DNA from: Tagaea sp.
GTDB lineage: Bacteria; Pseudomonadota; Alphaproteobacteria; CACIAM-22H2
Assembly: GCA_023653245.1 (NCBI GenBank)
Contig: JAMNXK010000096.1
Span: 1-7,317, forward strand
Direction: 5' to 3'
Length of the DNA: 7,317 bases
This document shows, one piece after another, positions 5,221 through 7,317 of the stretch; position 1 is the first letter of the stretch; the number at the start of each line of letters is the position of its first letter. Under the pieces are notes generated by a model. That model worked only from the letters and a program-made list of their open reading frames with translations. It was not told the DNA's origin and made no database searches. The position numbers and the translations under genes are program-made.

Positions 5221-6309
5221 CTAAGCGCGCACGCGAATCTCGATGTCGTCCGTCGCCGGGCGCATCGCCACCCATTGCGCGGTCTGGCGGTTCCACACCG
5301 GCGCTTGGGCGTGGACGCGCGCGAAGACCGCGTCGAGATCGCGGCCTTGGGCTTGCGCCAGCGCCGCCTCGACCATGTCCCGGCGCCGTCGCGACGTCGC
5401 CATCAGCGTGCGGCTTTCCCAATCGGTCGCGGGATCGAGCGCTTGCCCGACATTGCGCGACGCGAAAGGACTGTCCGCGTCGAAATGGTTCGTGCGCACC
5501 AGGAAGCCGCGCTTGGGCATCGCCACCGCGCGGCAGGCGATCTTTCCGTCCGCGCCGAAGCCGAATTCGAACGCAGCACCCTCCTCCGGGCCGACGCCGC
5601 ACAGCGTCAGGAACACGGGTGCGGCCGGGCGCAGTTTCTCGATGGCGGCGTAGGCGGCGGCGAAGGAATCGACCGCGTCGTCCTGCATCAGATCGCGCAG
5701 CAGATAGGTGGGATCGTCGCCGCGGCCGATTCCGAACCAGCCCCAGGGTGCCGAGTTGATCGCGATCGAGAAGCCGCGCCCCACGGCGGTCAGCAGACCC
5801 ACCATGCCGGCAATGCCCGCGCAGCGGAAGGCGGTCGTCCCGTCCGCGCGCCGGAAGCCTTTGCGCCGCGTGGCGCGCGCGATTTCGGCGGTCGAGCGCC
5901 AATCGAGGCTGCGGAAATGGCGCATCGAGCCGCGCTCTTCGTCCCACGCCACGCTCGACGTGCACGCGCTGGCGATGGCTTTCGAGAAGCTGTACTGCGC
6001 CTGCAGGAAGGCGACTTGCGCGGGGTCCGCGTCGGCGGCGAAGAATTCGCGCGCGAGATGGTCGCTCTCGGCCCCGTAGCGCGGATGGCGCGTGCGGCCC
6101 GTCGCGCGCAGCAGCCGCGGCACGACGCGCCACGCGATCCTGCCCGCCACGCTGCCGGTGACGATGCCGATCATCGCGCGGCCCAGTTCGCGCGCCGCCG
6201 CGCGATCGTCGTCGCGCGCGAGATCGGCCCAGATCGCCTCGGGCGCGGACGCCTGGAAATCGACGACCCGGTCGTGACCGGGATCGAGGGGGCGCACGCT
6301 ATTCGCCAC
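5221..6309 (-). CDS. Acid ceramidase/NAAA-like cysteine Ntn hydrolase
   Basis: The 362-aa product resembles the linear-amide C-N hydrolases of the acid ceramidase / N-acylethanolamine amidase group, which self-cleave to expose an N-terminal Cys nucleophile. The signature is ACTSSVAWDEERGSMRHFRSLDW-like: Cys116 is the predicted nucleophile, with Arg133 and Asp136 in the family's R-x-x-D-W context. Further family-like elements are GMVGLLTAVGRGFSIAIN (168-185), PTYLLRDLM (200-208), LCGVGPEEGAAFE (236-248), VRTNHF with Asn274 (271-276) and the C-terminal VWNRQTAQWVAMRP. Residues 1-115 would be the propeptide or small subunit. No signal peptide is seen. The GTG at 6309 is chosen: GAGG (6317-6320, minus strand) lies 7 nt upstream, and the start overlaps the stop of the alpha/beta hydrolase gene by 11 bp, implying translational coupling. 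The family call is good; ceramide, N-acylethanolamine, bile-salt-like or penicillin-type substrates cannot be distinguished. Confidence 0.82.
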   Translation of the reverse strand: MANSVRPLDPGHDRVVDFQASAPEAIWADLARDDDRAAARELGRAMIGIVTGSVAGRIAWRVVPRLLRATGRTRHPRYGAESDHLAREFFAADADPAQVAFLQAQYSFSKAIASACTSSVAWDEERGSMRHFRSLDWRSTAEIARATRRKGFRRADGTTAFRCAGIAGMVGLLTAVGRGFSIAINSAPWGWFGIGRGDDPTYLLRDLMQDDAVDSFAAAYAAIEKLRPAAPVFLTLCGVGPEEGAAFEFGFGADGKIACRAVAMPKRGFLVRTNHFDADSPFASRNVGQALDPATDWESRTLMATSRRRRDMVEAALAQAQGRDLDAVFARVHAQAPVWNRQTAQWVAMRPATDDIEIRVRA

Positions 6310-7123
6310 GCGCGAACCTCACGATGAGCGCGGCCATCTCCGCCTCCTGATCGGCGAAGCCGTGCGGCGAGCGGCCTTCGCAGGCGGCGAGATCGGCGGC
6401 GCCGGGCGCGCCGCCCGGGCCGCCTTCCATCACCGTCGCGCGTTTGCGGGGGCTCGCACTCGCGCGTTCGGCGATGCGCGGCACGTTGGACGGCGGCGAG
6501 CGCACGCAGGTGTCGCCCGCGTGCCCGAGCACGAACAGCGGCATCGCGATGCGCGCCAGCGGCAGCTGGAACACGTCTTGCGACACGAAAGGAAGATTGC
6601 CGCGCGCACCCTGGCTCACCGGCGAGGTGAGCACGACGCCGTCCGGTGCCGCCGGGCCGGTCAGCCGCGACGCGGCGTTGGCGGCGGAGATGGCACCCCG
6701 GCTCGTGCCCACCAGCCAGACCGGCACGAGATAGGTTTCGCGCAAGGCGGCGATCGCCACGCCCAATGCTTCGGCATGCGCGGGCTCGATCCGGAAGGTC
6801 GAGAGCCCGTGTTGGCCGCGCCACTCGGCCGGCGCATCGACCAGCGCGGTCACGGCGCCGCCCTTCGCGAATTCGGGAATCGCGCGGATCAGCGAGTTTC
6901 CGCGCAAGGCGCGCGGGCAGCCTTGCGGATCGAGATCGACCAGCCCCGATCCGCCGGCCAGCAGCACGAACACCATCGTGGGCGCCGCCGCCGGTGCGGC
7001 GATCGAGACCGTGAAACGGCCGCCGGACGGCGGATCGAAATGGCGCAGCTCGCCGCATTTGGTTTGCGCCATGGCGCTTCCAGCCGCGCAGAGCGACGCC
7101 AAGATCCATGCGATGATTTTCAT
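6299..7123 (-). CDS. Exported alpha/beta hydrolase
   Basis: The 274-aa protein starts with a classical signal peptide (MKIIAWILASLCAAGSAMA, cleavage before Gln20). The remainder has an alpha/beta-hydrolase pattern: VFVLLAGGSG (51-60) as the oxyanion-region loop, the nucleophile elbow GTSRG with Ser141, a catalytic acid candidate Asp204 in LGHAGDTCV and a catalytic His254 in SPHGF. Cys206 and Cys248 could form a disulfide near the active site. It is therefore probably a periplasmic or secreted esterase, lipase or amidase. The ATG at 7123 is preferred over an upstream in-frame start at 7156 because it begins the signal peptide and overlaps the stop of the upstream serine-hydrolase gene as ATGA. 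It in turn overlaps the Ntn hydrolase gene by 11 bp. The substrate is unknown. Confidence 0.85.
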   Translation of the reverse strand: MKIIAWILASLCAAGSAMAQTKCGELRHFDPPSGGRFTVSIAAPAAAPTMVFVLLAGGSGLVDLDPQGCPRALRGNSLIRAIPEFAKGGAVTALVDAPAEWRGQHGLSTFRIEPAHAEALGVAIAALRETYLVPVWLVGTSRGAISAANAASRLTGPAAPDGVVLTSPVSQGARGNLPFVSQDVFQLPLARIAMPLFVLGHAGDTCVRSPPSNVPRIAERASASPRKRATVMEGGPGGAPGAADLAACEGRSPHGFADQEAEMAALIVRFARGE

Positions 7124-7317
7124 CTTGCCCCCAACGATGCGCGCACGCCGCGCCACAGCGCCGTTTGTTGCGCGCCCTCCGGGTTGTTCGACGGCCGCGC
7201 GCGCGCCGCCAAATGGACCATCACGAGCTTCGCCTCCGGATCGACATAGATCGACTGGCCGTAAATGCCGAGCAACGCGAAGCCCCCCGTGTTGCGCGGG
7301 AAAATCCAGGTTTGATA
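7120..7317 (-). CDS. Beta-lactamase-fold serine hydrolase, C-terminal fragment (window edge)
   Basis: Only the last 65 codons and the TGA stop lie in the window; the 5' part continues past 7317. The fragment reads YQTWIFPRNTGGFALLGIYG, then QSIYVDPEAKLVMVHLAAR. This matches the C-terminal sheet of the class C beta-lactamase-like / EstB / 6-aminohexanoate-dimer hydrolase (NylB) group (YGYQxW, FxALGxxGQxIYVDPxxKLV). The catalytic SxxK and YxN motifs would be outside the window, so activity cannot be judged. The TGA overlaps the ATG of the alpha/beta hydrolase gene in ATGA, so this is the upstream gene of the coupled hydrolase operon. It could be an esterase, amide hydrolase or peptidase rather than an antibiotic beta-lactamase. 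Confidence 0.82.
   Translation of the reverse strand, partial: YQTWIFPRNTGGFALLGIYGQSIYVDPEAKLVMVHLAARARPSNNPEGAQQTALWRGVRASLGAR

Noticed and set aside
5153..6133. A 326-codon minus-strand frame running through the REP hairpins.
   Set aside because: It is an out-of-frame, Arg-rich shadow of the Ntn hydrolase gene and reads through the repeat.
5275..6327. A 350-codon plus-strand frame opposite the Ntn hydrolase gene.
   Set aside because: Arg/Ala/His-rich antisense shadow without motifs; the minus-strand gene carries clear family signatures.

Overview
The window is chromosomal DNA from a GC-rich, densely coding bacterium. The style of GlnD (945 aa, NT/HD/ACT/ACT), strong GC bias at third codon positions and a REP-type repeat with the core TTCGACAGGCTCA fit an alphaproteobacterium, perhaps of the Rhodospirillales. 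That placement is an inference; no rRNA or other taxonomic marker is present.

Layout. Positions 4-2841 (minus) hold a complete glnD, the nitrogen-sensing PII uridylyltransferase. Divergent from it, across about 40 bp, runs a two-gene plus-strand unit: a small predicted lipoprotein (2884-3369) and an exported FKBP-type peptidyl-prolyl isomerase (3386-3835).

The last 20 codons of the FKBP gene recur as a direct repeat 1243 bp downstream (3773-3831 and 5016-5074, 59 identical bp, then one synonymous mismatch, then the same TAG stop). The bracketed DNA holds a two-gene minus-strand cassette: a membrane protein with two transmembrane helices and a GAF-like domain (4074-4958), then a 69-aa protein of unknown function (3845-4054). 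A good sigma70-like promoter just inside the right repeat is placed so that its transcript would be leaderless. The arrangement looks like a very small integrative element in the 3' end of the FKBP gene, with the upstream repeat acting as attL and restoring the FKBP C-terminus, and the downstream repeat acting as attR. No recombinase is encoded within it. This is the most notable signal in the window.

Beyond attR lies a 142-bp intergenic stretch carrying a pair of REP-like hairpins whose 11-nt loops are exactly complementary. After it comes a minus-strand operon of three hydrolases with overlapping stop/start codons, read from the right edge leftwards: the C-terminus of a beta-lactamase-fold serine hydrolase (7120-7317, cut by the window edge), an exported alpha/beta hydrolase (6299-7123) and a cysteine Ntn hydrolase resembling acid ceramidase/NAAA (5221-6309). 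The three folds all cleave amide or ester bonds and are apparently translationally coupled, which suggests a shared catabolic or detoxifying role, but the substrate cannot be read from sequence.
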